Position numbers and translations under genes: made by a program | NCBI RefSeq assembly: GCF_001641615.1 | Contig: NZ_LRRU01000004.1 | Span: 62,001 to 126,000, forward strand | Direction of reading: 5' to 3' | DNA from: Pseudoalteromonas gelatinilytica | Lineage (GTDB): Bacteria; Pseudomonadota; Gammaproteobacteria; Enterobacterales; Alteromonadaceae | DNA length: 64,000 nucleotides | Shown: positions 8,972 to 18,840 of the stretch, in pieces | Layout: every line of letters begins with the position of its first letter | Position numbering within the stretch: the stretch's first letter is position 1 | The notes under the pieces: model-generated | The model's input: only the letters and a program-made list of their open reading frames with translations | What the model was told of the DNA's origin: nothing | Databases searched by the model: none

Positions 8972-9577
8972 TTATAGGTCGCCTTCGTTTTCAGAAAGGA
9001 ATTTAGCAACACCTGCAGGGCTTGCGTCCATACCTTTTTTACCTTCAGTCCAACCAGCTGGACATACTTCACCGTGCTCGCTGTGGAACGCTAGTGCATC
9101 AACCATGCGAAGCATTTCGTCGATGTTACGGCCTAGAGGAAGGTCGTTAACTACTTGGTGACGTACGTTACCTTCTTCGTCGATTAGGAAAGAACCACGG
9201 AAAGCAACACCAGCTTCTGGGTGCTCAACGTCGTATGCTTGACAGATTTCGTGTTTAACGTCTGCAACTAGTGCATATTTAACTTGACCAATACCACCGT
9301 CAGCAACGGCAGTGTTACGCCATGCATTGTGTGAGAATTGTGAATCGATAGAAACACCGATTACTTCAACGCCACGCTTTTGGAACTCTTCAAAACGTTT
9401 GTCGAAAGCGATTAGCTCAGAAGGACATACGAAAGTGAAGTCTAACGGGTAAAAGAAGATAACTGCTTTTTTACCTTTGATAGTTTCTTTTAGGTTGAAG
9501 TTTTCAACGATTTCACCGTTACCAAGAACAGCTGCTGCAGTAAAGTCTGGTGCCTGACGGCCAACTAATACACCCAT
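8972..9577 (-). CDS. Typical 2-Cys peroxiredoxin (AhpC/Prx1 type)
   Basis: 201-residue thiol peroxidase that reduces H2O2, organic hydroperoxides and peroxynitrite in the cytoplasm. The peroxidatic Cys is in DFTFVCPSEL (about residue 50) and the resolving Cys in GEVCPAGW (about residue 170); PLDFTF and GVSIDSQFSH also match. The C-terminal tail after the resolving Cys is of the Prx1/AhpC subgroup. The ATG at 9577 was chosen because GGAG lies just upstream and overlaps the alternative TTG at 9589. No ahpF reductase gene is next to it, so it is probably recycled by thioredoxin or a distant AhpF (inference). Confidence 0.95.
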   Translation of the reverse strand: MGVLVGRQAPDFTAAAVLGNGEIVENFNLKETIKGKKAVIFFYPLDFTFVCPSELIAFDKRFEEFQKRGVEVIGVSIDSQFSHNAWRNTAVADGGIGQVKYALVADVKHEICQAYDVEHPEAGVAFRGSFLIDEEGNVRHQVVNDLPLGRNIDEMLRMVDALAFHSEHGEVCPAGWTEGKKGMDASPAGVAKFLSENEGDL

Positions 9578-9707
9578 TTTTATCTCCAAATATTTGAGTT
9601 TATTTCCAATTGCCTATGCAATACTCACTTAGATATGGTTACTAAATAGCAAAAACCAAGAGTAAGCATTGATAATTTGCAAGATAGTTTAATGAGGTTA
9701 CAGACAA

Positions 9708-9782
9708 ATGAACAATCGAAAAAAGCGATATGCTCAATCGGAAAAATTGATTCGTAACCATATTGAGCGATTCCCAAAATAG
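9708..9782 (+). CDS. Possible 24-residue basic micropeptide
   Basis: ATG preceded by GAGG at 10 bases, then 24 codons and TAG. The predicted peptide is strongly basic (starts MNNRKKRYAQ, ends IERFPK). It contains an inverted repeat, GCTCAAT (9731-9737) and ATTGAGC (about 9761-9767). The reading frame is short enough to arise by chance; listed only as a candidate within the 280-base gap. Confidence 0.2.
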   Translation: MNNRKKRYAQSEKLIRNHIERFPK

Positions 9783-9858
9783 AACAGTAGCCAATAGCTG
9801 CAAAATCAGCGGCTAAAATCTGATAAAATATGCATGACGCGAATCACTAGGTAGAAAA

Positions 9859-10740
9859 ATGAAAGTCCTGATCACTGGTTCAGCAGGTCGTGTTGGACGT
9901 GCAATCTATATTAAATTAATGACAAGTTATGATGTGGTTGGTTTAGATAAAACCCCCTGCTCCACTGCTGATTATGTGGGGGATATACGTGATCATGATT
10001 TAATTAAACAAGCGCTAGATGGCGTAGATGTGATAATACACACAGCTGCTTTACATGCCCCACATGTTGGCTTGCACTCTGATGATAATTTTTACACTAT
10101 AAATGTGGACGCGACCGAACAACTTGCACTGTTAGGAATAGAAGCTGGTGTAAAACAGTTTATTTTTACCAGCACCACAGCGCTTTATGGTTCAGCATCC
10201 ACACCATTAGGTAAAACTGGCTGGATAACCGAACAAGTTATACCAAAGCCAAAATCTATTTATCATAAAACTAAAATTGCCGCAGAAGCCAAACTTGAGG
10301 CGATTTCAATAAAGCACACATTGCCTATCACGGTTTTACAAATGTCTCGCTGCTTTCCTGAACCTGCCGATATTATGGCGCTATTTCGCAATAGTAGAGG
10401 TATAGACGCGCGTGATGTTGCTCATGCACATTTATGTGCGATTGAGAAAAAACTCAATGGTTTTAATCGCTTCATCATTTCCGGCGTTACGCCCTATTCA
10501 AAAGAAGATTGCCAGCAAATATATAGGCAAGCAGATAAACTCATTGCAGAACGGATCCCTACTTTAGCAGGTGCTTTCAAGCAGCGAGGCTGGCCATTAC
10601 CAACTAGTTTGGACCGAGTATACGATTCAACTAAAGCGCAGCAGCAACTAGGCTGGTACCCCAAACATGATTTTAACAGTGTTTTAGCGATGCTTGATGA
10701 TGAAAGCGCTGAAGTGCTTCCGGTGCTTAAAAATAACTAA
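9859..10740 (+). CDS. NAD(P)-dependent epimerase/dehydratase (extended SDR)
   Basis: 293-residue Rossmann-fold enzyme of the extended short-chain dehydrogenase family. The nucleotide motif is in VLITGSAGRVGRAIY (GxxGxxG). Asp in YVGDIRD contacts the adenine ring, STTALYG holds the active-site Ser/Thr, and YHKTKIAAE is the catalytic YxxxK. The C-terminal substrate region is short and variable, so the sugar or other substrate cannot be named; its size is near that of UDP-glucose 4-epimerase relatives. The gene stands alone, with its own terminator, between the peroxiredoxin and fadR. Confidence 0.88.
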   Translation: MKVLITGSAGRVGRAIYIKLMTSYDVVGLDKTPCSTADYVGDIRDHDLIKQALDGVDVIIHTAALHAPHVGLHSDDNFYTINVDATEQLALLGIEAGVKQFIFTSTTALYGSASTPLGKTGWITEQVIPKPKSIYHKTKIAAEAKLEAISIKHTLPITVLQMSRCFPEPADIMALFRNSRGIDARDVAHAHLCAIEKKLNGFNRFIISGVTPYSKEDCQQIYRQADKLIAERIPTLAGAFKQRGWPLPTSLDRVYDSTKAQQQLGWYPKHDFNSVLAMLDDESAEVLPVLKNN

Positions 10741-10746
10741 AACAAA

Positions 10747-10772
10747 AAACCCAGCTTTCGCTGGGTTCTTAA
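10747..10772. terminator. Terminator after the epimerase gene and fadR
   Basis: AACCCAGC / GCTGGGTT with TTTC loop between convergent genes. A-rich on the left and T-rich on the right, although the plus-strand T run is interrupted. Confidence 0.75.
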
Positions 10773-10795
10773 AATAATAGATCAATATTAGACAC

Positions 10796-11509
10796 TTAGT
10801 CCATGATATCTTCCGGCATGTCACCACGGATCTGCTGCCAGATTTCACCTGTTTGATGACCGTATTTACGCATCATAGAAATCGCACCGTCATGTTCACG
10901 GCGCTCTGCCAATTCAGTTAAATCTTTATAAAACTGACGTGCTAATTCACGTGTACGTGAATCAGAGAAGTAATGGCAGCCAATTTTTGAATAGAAGCCT
11001 TTAAAGCCATTTAAGATAAGCACGTAAATGCGGTTATTACCTGCGACAGCCAATTCGTGATGAACTTTATAATCGTAATCAGCAAATGCTTGAGCACTGT
11101 CTTCAAGCTCTTCACTTTGCGATAAAATTTCAATAACGCGCTCTGGCGCTAGCTTGATTGCTGCACGAGTGTAAATCGCGCTGATATTCGTACGTGCCGA
11201 AAGTAATTGATCAGTTAGCTCTGGCATTTTGTCTTCATCTAGACGTGCTAGCGTTTCTAGAATATTAAGACCTGAAGTTTCCCAGAAGTTATTTACCCGA
11301 GTTGGTTTACCATGTTGGATTGTTAACCAACCGTCACGGGCTAGACGCTGAAGTACTTCACGTAACGTTGTACGTGTGACACCAATCAGTTCTGACAATT
11401 CACGTTCAGCAGGAAGAATTGAGCCAGGCGGAAAGTCACCATTCCAAATAGATTCAACAATGTATTCTTCAGCAAAACCTGCTGGGCTTTTCGCTTTAAA
11501 AATTCTCAT
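10796..11509 (-). CDS. fadR: Fatty acid metabolism regulator FadR
   Basis: 237-residue GntR-family regulator. In family members it represses beta-oxidation genes and activates fabA/fabB, and long-chain acyl-CoA releases it from DNA. The N-terminal winged helix is nearly identical to E. coli Fad[39 protein letters not shown] and [18 protein letters not shown]. The C-terminal helical acyl-CoA domain spans about 80-230. It is divergent from nhaB, exactly as in E. coli. The 268-base intergenic region presumably holds both promoters. Confidence 0.97.
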   Translation of the reverse strand: MRIFKAKSPAGFAEEYIVESIWNGDFPPGSILPAERELSELIGVTRTTLREVLQRLARDGWLTIQHGKPTRVNNFWETSGLNILETLARLDEDKMPELTDQLLSARTNISAIYTRAAIKLAPERVIEILSQSEELEDSAQAFADYDYKVHHELAVAGNNRIYVLILNGFKGFYSKIGCHYFSDSRTRELARQFYKDLTELAERREHDGAISMMRKYGHQTGEIWQQIRGDMPEDIMD

Positions 11510-11777
11510 TCAATTTCCACTTGAGTTAGCAACTACTTTTACCGCCTTTGGCGATCAACCCACTGATTGTACCAGATGATCAGCAACTAACAAGTAAACT
11601 AACTCTGGTGTGCATAAAAATCTAGAAGATCTAGGTAAATAAATGACCTTTTGGCTTAAAAGCGCACCAAACAACAATACTTTAGATATACTAAAATATT
11701 AAACAGTATCTATTTACAGCTAGAAACATCTGCATTAATTTAGCATTAATAATAAAGCTCAACCTTGGGGTACATCA

Positions 11778-13358
11778 ATGCAACAAAGCATTTTGACAGC
11801 AATATTTAAGAATTTTTTGGGTACAGCGCCACAATGGTATAAATACACCATTGTTGCTTTTTTACTGATTAACCCTATTTTATTTCAACTTAATCCCTAT
11901 GTTGCTGGCTGGGTGCTAGTTTTAGAGTTTATATTCACATTAGCAATGGCACTGAAATGCTACCCTCTGCAACCAGGAGGCTTGTTAGCAATAGAGGCGT
12001 TGTTTATTGGGATGACGACCGCCGGCCAAGTTGAACATGAAATAGTTCAAAATATCGATGTAATTCTGCTACTTATCTTTATGGTTGCAGGCATTTACTT
12101 TATGAAAGATTTACTCTTGTATATCTTTACAAAGCTTGTTGTCTCGGTGCGTAGTAAAACCGTGTTATCACTGTCGTTCACCATTTCAGCCGCATTTTTA
12201 TCTGCTTTCTTAGATGCGTTAACGGTAATGGCTGTGGTCATTGCGGTCGCAATGGGTTTTTACAGCATTTATCATAAGGTGGCATCTGGTAAAGACTCAA
12301 ACAGTGAGCATGATATTAATGATGACAACCAAGTGCGCCCAGTAAACCGTCAAGAACTTGAAGAGTTCCGTGCTTTTCTACGTAACTTATTAATGCATGC
12401 ATCAATCGGTACAGCTTTAGGTGGTGTATGTACTATGGTGGGTGAGCCACAAAATTTAATCATTGCTGAGCGTGCTGGCTGGTTATTCGGCGAATTTTTC
12501 TTCCGTATGCTGCCAATCACATTGCCTGTGATGATTGCCGGTATTGCTACAACCTTTTTACTCGAAAAGACTAAAGCATTTGGTTATGGTGCAAAACTAC
12601 CTGCACCAATTCACACGATTTTAGCTGATCACGCTAAAAAGCTTGAGAAAAAACGCACTACACGCGATAAAGTGAACTTAGCTATTCAAGCTTTTATTGC
12701 TGTTTGGTTGATCATTGGTCTGGCCCTTCACTTGGCAACAGTTGGTTTAATTGGTTTATCTGTAATTATTTTTGCAACAGCCAGTGCCGGTATCATTGAA
12801 GAGCATCAGCTTGGTAAAGCATTTGAAGAAGCCTTGCCATTCACAGCCTTACTGTGCGTATTCTTCTCGATTGTTGCGGTGATTATCGACCAACATTTAT
12901 TCACGCCTGTAATATCTTGGGTTCTGACCTTTGAGGGTCAGCTACAACTGGTGATGTTCTTTATAGCCAACGGTATTCTGTCGATGGTCAGCGATAACGT
13001 TTTCGTCGGCACTGTGTATATCAATGAAGTAGCTGCTGCATTACAGGCAGGTCAAATTACTCGTGATCAGTTTGATTTGTTAGCTGTAGCAATCAATACC
13101 GGTACCAACCTGCCAAGTGTTGCCACCCCAAATGGACAAGCTGCGTTCTTATTCTTGCTTACATCAACGTTAGCCCCTGTGTTAAGGCTATCTTATGGCC
13201 GCATGGTTTACATGGCGCTACCTTATACCATCGTGTTGACGATTGTCGGTTTAAGTATGACTTTATTCAGCCTTTCAGACATGACGGACTTGCTGTATCA
13301 ATGGGGCTTAATTAACCACCACACAGGTGCGTTACCCGGCTCAGTAAGTGGACACTAG
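11778..13358 (+). CDS. nhaB: Na+/H+ antiporter NhaB
   Basis: 526-residue inner membrane antiporter, expelling Na+ in exchange for H+. About twelve hydrophobic segments are visible. Family motifs include the start ([13 protein letters not shown]), [19 protein letters not shown] with the charged Asp, [35 protein letters not shown] and [20 protein letters not shown]. The position next to fadR is conserved. Sodium export fits a marine host. Start ATG 11778 with GGGG upstream. Confidence 0.97.
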   Translation: MQQSILTAIFKNFLGTAPQWYKYTIVAFLLINPILFQLNPYVAGWVLVLEFIFTLAMALKCYPLQPGGLLAIEALFIGMTTAGQVEHEIVQNIDVILLLIFMVAGIYFMKDLLLYIFTKLVVSVRSKTVLSLSFTISAAFLSAFLDALTVMAVVIAVAMGFYSIYHKVASGKDSNSEHDINDDNQVRPVNRQELEEFRAFLRNLLMHASIGTALGGVCTMVGEPQNLIIAERAGWLFGEFFFRMLPITLPVMIAGIATTFLLEKTKAFGYGAKLPAPIHTILADHAKKLEKKRTTRDKVNLAIQAFIAVWLIIGLALHLATVGLIGLSVIIFATASAGIIEEHQLGKAFEEALPFTALLCVFFSIVAVIIDQHLFTPVISWVLTFEGQLQLVMFFIANGILSMVSDNVFVGTVYINEVAAALQAGQITRDQFDLLAVAINTGTNLPSVATPNGQAAFLFLLTSTLAPVLRLSYGRMVYMALPYTIVLTIVGLSMTLFSLSDMTDLLYQWGLINHHTGALPGSVSGH

Positions 13359-13390
13359 ATTGGTGAGACTCAAGAGAATTTGAAATAATA

Positions 13391-13420
13391 AAAAGCCCGC
13401 TTAGTTGCGGGCTTTTTTAT
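13391..13420. terminator. Bidirectional terminator between nhaB and tyrA
   Basis: AAAGCCCGC / GCGGGCTTT stem with TTAGTT loop, T run on the plus strand and A run on the left. Confidence 0.9.
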
Positions 13421-13433
13421 CGATTAGCACTAT

Positions 13434-14567
13434 TTAATCGAGTACCTTTGCGTCATTTGCTTTGTTGAGTAAGCTGCGGCTTTGCGTTAAGAAATGTGCT
13501 GTCGCATCTGAGAAGTATTCTTTCGCATCAGCAAAGGCTGCAATCAATGATGCTTTATCCCCTGCTTTAAGCTTTTCGAGCGTTTCAGCAAAGGTTTCTT
13601 GGTAATTAGCCAGTAGTGACTCTACATCATCGAATTGTGCCAGCATAATGTCAGAGTAAAGCTCAGGTGACTGGGCAAATAAGCGCCCTACCATCATTAA
13701 CTCGAGCTGATATATAGGTGATGAACAGCTACGAAGCTCTGCGAGTGTATGACTTTGCTTTGCAAGAAACTGCCCGTATACAAAAGTCGTTAAGTGGCGC
13801 ATTACCTGAATGATCTGCATTGCTTCATCATGTTTTTTAGCATCCATTTCAACAACTTGACAGCCCCACACCTGTAATTGTGCCAATAAACCTTGCGCTA
13901 CTTCATGATTGCGTCCCTCACAGACAACGACCGTTTGCTTAACCCAATGCGAAATATCTGGACCAAACATGGGGTGTAATCCCACGACAGGACCGCTATG
14001 AGCTGCCATAAGTGCTTTTAAAGGCTTTTGTTTAACCGAGGTAATATCAACTAACAAACAATCATCATCAAGCGTCGGTAATGCGGCAACAACTTGCTCA
14101 AGCGCATTAATTGGCACACTAACAAGAACTAATTTAGCCCCTTTTAATATCGCTTCACTTTGTGCTTGTTGTGCTTTATCTAAAATACGAACTTCATAAC
14201 CAGAACGCTTAAACTGCTGAGCAAATAACTGGCCCATTGCCCCTTCACCACCAACAATCACTATCGGCGATAACTGAGGTGCAGCACAAGCAAGGCTACC
14301 TTGCTGATTTTGATATGCTTCACGCATCATACGGCGAAGTATATCTTCCACTAACTCAGGATTAACCCCTTGAGCGACAGCTTCTTGTCGACGAGCAGCA
14401 AGTAAATCTGCCTCACGATCAGGTGCATGTAATGGTGCGCCAATTTGTTGTTTAATTGCCCCAATTTTTTCTGTTATACCATTACGTTTAGCCAGTAATG
14501 CCACCAATTGCGCATCACATTCATCTATTCCAGCTCTTAAATCAGCTAGATCATTCACTGTTACCAC
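13434..14567 (-). CDS. tyrA: Chorismate mutase / prephenate dehydrogenase TyrA
   Basis: Bifunctional enzyme of tyrosine synthesis, chorismate to prephenate to 4-hydroxyphenylpyruvate. The N-terminal AroQ chorismate mutase (about residues 1-90; LRAGIDECDAQLVALLAKRN, HAPDREADLLAARR) is fused to an NAD-dependent dehydrogenase (IVIVGGEGAMGQLFAQQF; GLHPMFGPDI with catalytic His; MQIIQVMRHLTTF). I chose the GTG at 14567, giving 377 residues, since GAGG lies 9 bases upstream; the TTG at 14582 lies at that ribosome site. Monocistronic, with a terminator before nhaB. Confidence 0.96.
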   Translation of the reverse strand: MVTVNDLADLRAGIDECDAQLVALLAKRNGITEKIGAIKQQIGAPLHAPDREADLLAARRQEAVAQGVNPELVEDILRRMMREAYQNQQGSLACAAPQLSPIVIVGGEGAMGQLFAQQFKRSGYEVRILDKAQQAQSEAILKGAKLVLVSVPINALEQVVAALPTLDDDCLLVDITSVKQKPLKALMAAHSGPVVGLHPMFGPDISHWVKQTVVVCEGRNHEVAQGLLAQLQVWGCQVVEMDAKKHDEAMQIIQVMRHLTTFVYGQFLAKQSHTLAELRSCSSPIYQLELMMVGRLFAQSPELYSDIMLAQFDDVESLLANYQETFAETLEKLKAGDKASLIAAFADAKEYFSDATAHFLTQSRSLLNKANDAKVLD

Positions 14568-14720
14568 GTTATTACACCTCAAACCCTAAAAACGTAAATT
14601 TATATATACGAAAAAGTAAAGCTTTCAATACGAATTATAGTAACAGGATAAAGACTGAAGTACAAAGGGCTAGCAAGATACAACACTAATGTACCGGCTG
14701 CTAATCAATAACAAAATGAT

Positions 14721-14886
14721 TTATACCAATTCGCTTAATAAAGTGGTCTATTTTGAGGCAATAAAACCTCGTTGATAACAAGGCAAAAATTTCGTTATTT
14801 AGTTGTTCTAAATCAGAAATTTTTAACGCAGGTAGCGACAGGTTTAATCCCTCAAAATGATTAAGTATTATTGCGGATTGGTATTA
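14721..14886. repeat. Palindromic MITE-like element (about 166 bp)
   Basis: The whole stretch folds back on itself. The ends are ATACCAAT (14723-14730) and its complement ATTGGTAT (14877-14884). Inner arms match as well: TTTTGAGGCAATAAAACCTC against the complement of a segment near 14836-14857, and AAAAATTTCGTTATTTAG against CTAAATCAGAAATTTTT, around a loop of about 5 bases. It lies in a 458-base gap between tyrA and rplS and codes for nothing. Probably a small non-autonomous repeat; copy number cannot be judged here. Confidence 0.75.
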
Positions 14887-14965
14887 TATAGAATGCTGCA
14901 AAGACGAAGTGTTTACAGAGATGCTATAGAGAAGGGAGTGATGAGAAATTTTCGCTTTAAAAACC

Positions 14966-15004
14966 AAAACGGGTTGCAACCAGAGGCTGCAACCCGTTTT
15001 ATTT
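14966..15004 (-). terminator. Terminator of the rpsP-rimM-trmD-rplS operon
   Basis: 13-base perfect stem AAAACGGGTTGCA / TGCAACCCGTTTT; on the minus strand it is followed by GGTTTTTAAA. Lies just past the rplS stop. Confidence 0.88.
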
Positions 15005-15025
15005 TGCGTAGTAAAAACGCGCGTA

Positions 15026-15385
15026 TTAGTTAAGTTTCTCTTTAATACGTGCAGATTTACCAGAACGCTCACGTAGATAGTAAAGTTTCGCACGGCGAAC
15101 AGCACCGCGACGTTTAACTGAGATACTATCGATAAGAGGGCTGTGCGTTTGGAATACACGCTCAACACCTTCACCGCTCGAAATTTTACGAACTGTGAAT
15201 GCTGAGTGAAGACCACGATTACGCTTAGCGATTACAACACCTTCAAAGGCCTGTAGACGCTCTTTCTCGCCTTCTTTAACACGTACCTGTACAACTACTG
15301 TATCACCAGCGCCGAATGCTGGTACGTCTGATTTAAGCTGCTCTTCTTCAAGCGCTTTAATAATGTTTTGGTTTACTTTTGCCAT
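15026..15385 (-). CDS. rplS: 50S ribosomal protein L19
   Basis: 119-residue L19, at the 30S-50S interface. Recognised by [16 protein letters not shown], the beta-barrel segment [50 protein letters not shown] and [17 protein letters not shown]. The ATG at 15385 matches the family start and has GAG upstream. Last gene of the operon with rpsP, rimM and trmD. Confidence 0.98.
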   Translation of the reverse strand: MAKVNQNIIKALEEEQLKSDVPAFGAGDTVVVQVRVKEGEKERLQAFEGVVIAKRNRGLHSAFTVRKISSGEGVERVFQTHSPLIDSISVKRRGAVRRAKLYYLRERSGKSARIKEKLN

Positions 15386-15418
15386 TATATTTCTCACTTT
15401 CCTAGGTGTAACTGTCTT

Positions 15419-16186
15419 CTAGCCACAAGCTTGTTGGTACTCTTGCTTGAATTCTGCAAGTAGTGCCGCTTGCTCCTCAGTCAGAGCTAGGTTATGCAAC
15501 AAGTCAGGACGACGAAGCCAAGTTCGACCAAGTGATTGCTTTAAGCGCCACTTAGCGATTTCTTGGTGGTTTCCACTGAGTAATACAGCAGGCACCTGTT
15601 TATCATCCAATGTCTCTGGCCGTGTATAGTGTGGACAATCAAGCAATCCATCCGAAAATGAATCTTGCTCTGCTGACTGATTGTGACCTAACACACCTGG
15701 AACTAATCGTGCTACTGCATCAATTAGCGTCATAGCGGGTAATTCACCACCACTCAGAATAAAATCTCCAATTGACCATTCTTCGTCAACGTATGATTCT
15801 ATGATTCTCTCATCTATACCTTCATAGCGACCGGCAATTAGAATCAACTTTTCTGATTGTGCAAGCTCAGTTGCACCTTGCTGATCTAATTTGCGCCCTT
15901 GCGGGGACATATAAATTACTTTAGCGCCATCACCTGCCGCCTTTTTAGCGTCAAGGATAGCTTGTTTCAATGGTTCAACCATCATTAACATGCCAGGACC
16001 GCCCCCGTAAGGACGATCGTCCACAGTTCTATGCTTATCAGTCGCATAGTCACGTGGATTCCAGCAGTTAAAGTCGATTAGACCATTTTTAACTGCGCGA
16101 CCAGTAACACCTTGGGTGGTAATCGCATCAAACATGTCCGGGAAAAGGCTAATAACCCCAACCCATAGTGAACTCGTTTGTGACAT
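15419..16186 (-). CDS. trmD: tRNA (guanine-37-N1) methyltransferase TrmD
   Basis: 255-residue SPOUT-class methyltransferase that makes m1G37 in tRNAs for Leu, Pro and Arg and prevents frameshifting. Motifs seen: [15 protein letters not shown] at the start, [12 protein letters not shown], the SAM-knot segments [14 protein letters not shown] and [12 protein letters not shown], and a C-terminal domain beginning YTRPE. The start overlaps the rimM stop by one base (TAATG), so expression is coupled. Confidence 0.98.
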   Translation of the reverse strand: MSQTSSLWVGVISLFPDMFDAITTQGVTGRAVKNGLIDFNCWNPRDYATDKHRTVDDRPYGGGPGMLMMVEPLKQAILDAKKAAGDGAKVIYMSPQGRKLDQQGATELAQSEKLILIAGRYEGIDERIIESYVDEEWSIGDFILSGGELPAMTLIDAVARLVPGVLGHNQSAEQDSFSDGLLDCPHYTRPETLDDKQVPAVLLSGNHQEIAKWRLKQSLGRTWLRRPDLLHNLALTEEQAALLAEFKQEYQQACG

Positions 16187-16719
16187 TAAAACCCTGGGTC
16201 CCAGTCTACGGTAATTTCTCTCGCATCATGCTTAACTTCTTTGATAACAGAATCTGTTAAGAAAGGAATTAAACGTTCTGCTTGGCCAAATGCATCTTTT
16301 TTGTTTGCTTTCACAACCAAAACGTCATTTGACCCTGTCTCCATTAGGTCATCAACAATACCTAAGTCATAACCTTTATCGGTTACAACAGACATGCCGA
16401 TGAGATCTCGCCAATAGAATTCACCTTGCGGTAATTCTGGTAGCTGCGCTGCATCTACTGAGATTTCTACATTGGTCAAAGCCATTGCTTCGTCTCGGTC
16501 GTTTACTTGCGCAACTTTAGCGATAAAGCCTTTGTTGTGGCGACGCCAGTCGACCACTTCTAAGGTCTGCCATTTACCTTGTTGCCCTATCAACCATGGG
16601 CTGAAATCGAAGATCCCTTCGGGATCATCAGTAAATGAATGCACCTTAAGCCAGCCCTTTATACCATATGGGGCACCGAGCTTTCCTACTGTAATAATCG
16701 AGGTGTTCTCTTGACTCAT
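16186..16719 (-). CDS. rimM: Ribosome maturation factor RimM
   Basis: 177-residue 16S rRNA processing factor that binds S19 and helps form the 30S head. The N-terminal RimM barrel ([20 protein letters not shown]) and C-terminal PRC-barrel (LPEGEFYW-type: [14 protein letters not shown], then [23 protein letters not shown]) are both present, length as expected. Lies between rpsP and trmD in the universal order. Confidence 0.97.
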   Translation of the reverse strand: MSQENTSIITVGKLGAPYGIKGWLKVHSFTDDPEGIFDFSPWLIGQQGKWQTLEVVDWRRHNKGFIAKVAQVNDRDEAMALTNVEISVDAAQLPELPQGEFYWRDLIGMSVVTDKGYDLGIVDDLMETGSNDVLVVKANKKDAFGQAERLIPFLTDSVIKEVKHDAREITVDWDPGF

Positions 16720-16736
16720 GGTTACACTTACGCCTA

Positions 16737-16985
16737 TTAAGCCGCTTTACGAGCGTCTTTAACTAACTTAGCTACGCGATCTGTAAGAGATGCGCCTTGA
16801 CCTACCCAGTGATCAACACGAGATAAATCTAAACGTACTTTTTCTTCCTGACCTGCAGCGATAGGGTTAAAGAAACCTACTTTCTCGATGAAGCGACCGT
16901 CACGCGAGAAACGGCTATCCGCAACCACAATTTGATAGAAAGGGCGTTTTTTAGCGCCACCACGTTGCAAACGAATAGTTACCAT
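16737..16985 (-). CDS. rpsP: 30S ribosomal protein S16
   Basis: 82-residue S16, an early 30S assembly protein. The N-terminal [18 protein letters not shown] and [10 protein letters not shown] are diagnostic. First gene of the operon, with AGAGGA before the start. The length (82) is that of the family. Confidence 0.98.
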   Translation of the reverse strand: MVTIRLQRGGAKKRPFYQIVVADSRFSRDGRFIEKVGFFNPIAAGQEEKVRLDLSRVDHWVGQGASLTDRVAKLVKDARKAA

Positions 16986-17052
16986 ACCGTCCTCTACATA
17001 GATTGACTGTTTTCATTAATAAGATTTACTCCCCAATATGGGAAGCCGGGGA

Positions 17053-17080
17053 ATTGTACGAGTTTTTTGTAATATTGCAA
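17053..17080 (-). promoter_or_regulatory. Candidate promoter of the rpsP operon
   Basis: On the minus strand, TTGCAA (17075-17080) and TACAAT (17053-17058) are separated by 16 bases, both close to the sigma-70 consensus, about 68 bases before the rpsP start. A CCCC/GGGG inverted repeat lies at 17031-17051, at the expected transcript start. Confidence 0.55.
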
Positions 17081-17174
17081 GTAAGAACTGCGGCAAAATG
17101 TAAGTTAAGTTGATTAAACACTGATCTGAGCGTTAGATATTACATCAGCGTAACAATTATGCATAATTTATCCA

Positions 17175-17204
17175 TTAAAAAAGGAGCGACTTGCTCCTTT
17201 TTTA
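17175..17204. terminator. Terminator after ffh
   Basis: AAAAAAGGAGC / GCTCCTTTTTT stem with short loop just downstream of the ffh stop; can act in either direction. Confidence 0.88.
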
Positions 17205-17220
17205 ATGAAAGCATGAATGC

Positions 17221-18597
17221 TTAGAACTTAGGACCGCCGCCTAGCATTCCCGGCGGAAGCATTCCTTTCATGCCGCGCATCATTTTCATCATGCCGCCTT
17301 TACCTTTCATCTTCTTCATCATCTTCTGCATTTGCGTAAACTGTTTAAGCAGTTTATTGATTTCTTGCACCTGTGTACCAGAACCTGCAGCAATACGTTT
17401 TTTACGAGAACCTTTGATGATTTCAGGGCGAGCACGCTCTTTTGGTGTCATAGAGCTAATGATTGCTTCCATTTGTACAAAAGTTTTATCACTCATTTGG
17501 CCTTTAACAGCATCAGGAAGGTTTTGCATGCCCGGTAACTTATCAAGCATCGACATCATACCGCCCATGTTTTTCATCTGACGAAGTTGCTCAGCAAAAT
17601 CTTCTAATGTAAAACCATCACCTTTAAATACTTTCTCTGCAACTTTAGCCGCTTTCTCTTTATCGACTTTCATTTCGACTTCTTCGATTAATGAAAGTAC
17701 GTCACCCATGCCTAGGATCCGCGAAGCGATACGGTCTGGATGGAATGGTTCAAGTGCATCAGTGCGCTCACCCACACCCATAAATTTAATTGGCTTACCA
17801 GTAATGTGACGAATTGATAATGCAGCACCACCACGGGCGTCACCATCAGTCTTGGTTAAGATCACACCACTTAGCGGCAGCGCTTCGTCAAATGCTTTTG
17901 CGGTGTTTGCAGCATCTTGACCTGTCATCGCATCAACGACGAATAAAGTTTCGATTGGATTAATTGCACTATGTAGTGCTTTAATTTCATCCATCATGTC
18001 GCTATCAACGTGTAGACGACCTGCGGTATCGACTAGCACCACATCAATAAATTTCTTCTTCGCATGTGAAATAGCATTCGTCGCAATATCGACTGGCTTT
18101 TGTGAGATGTCACTTGGGAAGAACTCAACACCCACTTCACTCGCAAGTGTTTCTAGCTGTTTAATTGCCGCAGGACGGTAAACGTCGGCACTCACAACTA
18201 ATACAGATTTCTTTTTACGCTCTTTTAAGAATTTAGCTAATTTACCAACACTGGTGGTTTTACCCGCACCTTGTAAACCCGCCATCATCACTACCGCTGG
18301 CGGCTGTGCATTAAGGCTCAGTTCTTCATTTGCTTCACCCATGGCCTTTTCAAGTTCTTCACGAACAATCTTAATAAAGACTTGACCTGGGCTTAAGCTT
18401 TTCGTTACTTCAACACCAACTGCGCGCTCTTTAACTTGCTTAACAAACTCACGAACAACAGGTAAGGCAACGTCCGCTTCCAAAAATGCCATGCGGACTT
18501 CGCGTAATGTATCTTTTATATTGTCTTCAGTTAGGCGTCCGCGGCCACTGATATTTTTTAAGGTTTTACCTAAGCGTTCTTGGAGATTCTCAAACAT
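17221..18597 (-). CDS. ffh: Signal recognition particle GTPase Ffh (SRP54)
   Basis: 458-residue SRP protein that binds 4.5S RNA and signal sequences of nascent membrane proteins. Domains: N helices (1-90), G domain with GLQGAGKTTSVGKLA, VDTAGR, TKTDGDARGG, and a methionine-rich M domain with the RNA-binding GSRKKRIAAGSG and a Met/Gly/Lys-rich tail ending GGGPKF. Separated from the rpsP operon by its own terminator; ypjD is divergent, as in E. coli. Confidence 0.98.
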   Translation of the reverse strand: MFENLQERLGKTLKNISGRGRLTEDNIKDTLREVRMAFLEADVALPVVREFVKQVKERAVGVEVTKSLSPGQVFIKIVREELEKAMGEANEELSLNAQPPAVVMMAGLQGAGKTTSVGKLAKFLKERKKKSVLVVSADVYRPAAIKQLETLASEVGVEFFPSDISQKPVDIATNAISHAKKKFIDVVLVDTAGRLHVDSDMMDEIKALHSAINPIETLFVVDAMTGQDAANTAKAFDEALPLSGVILTKTDGDARGGAALSIRHITGKPIKFMGVGERTDALEPFHPDRIASRILGMGDVLSLIEEVEMKVDKEKAAKVAEKVFKGDGFTLEDFAEQLRQMKNMGGMMSMLDKLPGMQNLPDAVKGQMSDKTFVQMEAIISSMTPKERARPEIIKGSRKKRIAAGSGTQVQEINKLLKQFTQMQKMMKKMKGKGGMMKMMRGMKGMLPPGMLGGGPKF

Positions 18598-18840
18598 GTA
18601 AAGGTTCCGATAAAACGTGTTTCACCTGCAATGTACATAAAACAGACAAGTTTGACGACCATACAGGCAATATTAAAATTTAATTCCTAGCAGTATACCG
18701 TAAATGGTGGTCGACAATACAGTGTTCAAGTGCGCTGTTTGAGTTTCTTTTTACAAACTCTATGCTTTTTCCTTGCTATAAAATACAATGGCATCAAAGA
18801 GACAAGGATTTATCGATATAAATTAAGTGGCCAAAACACG

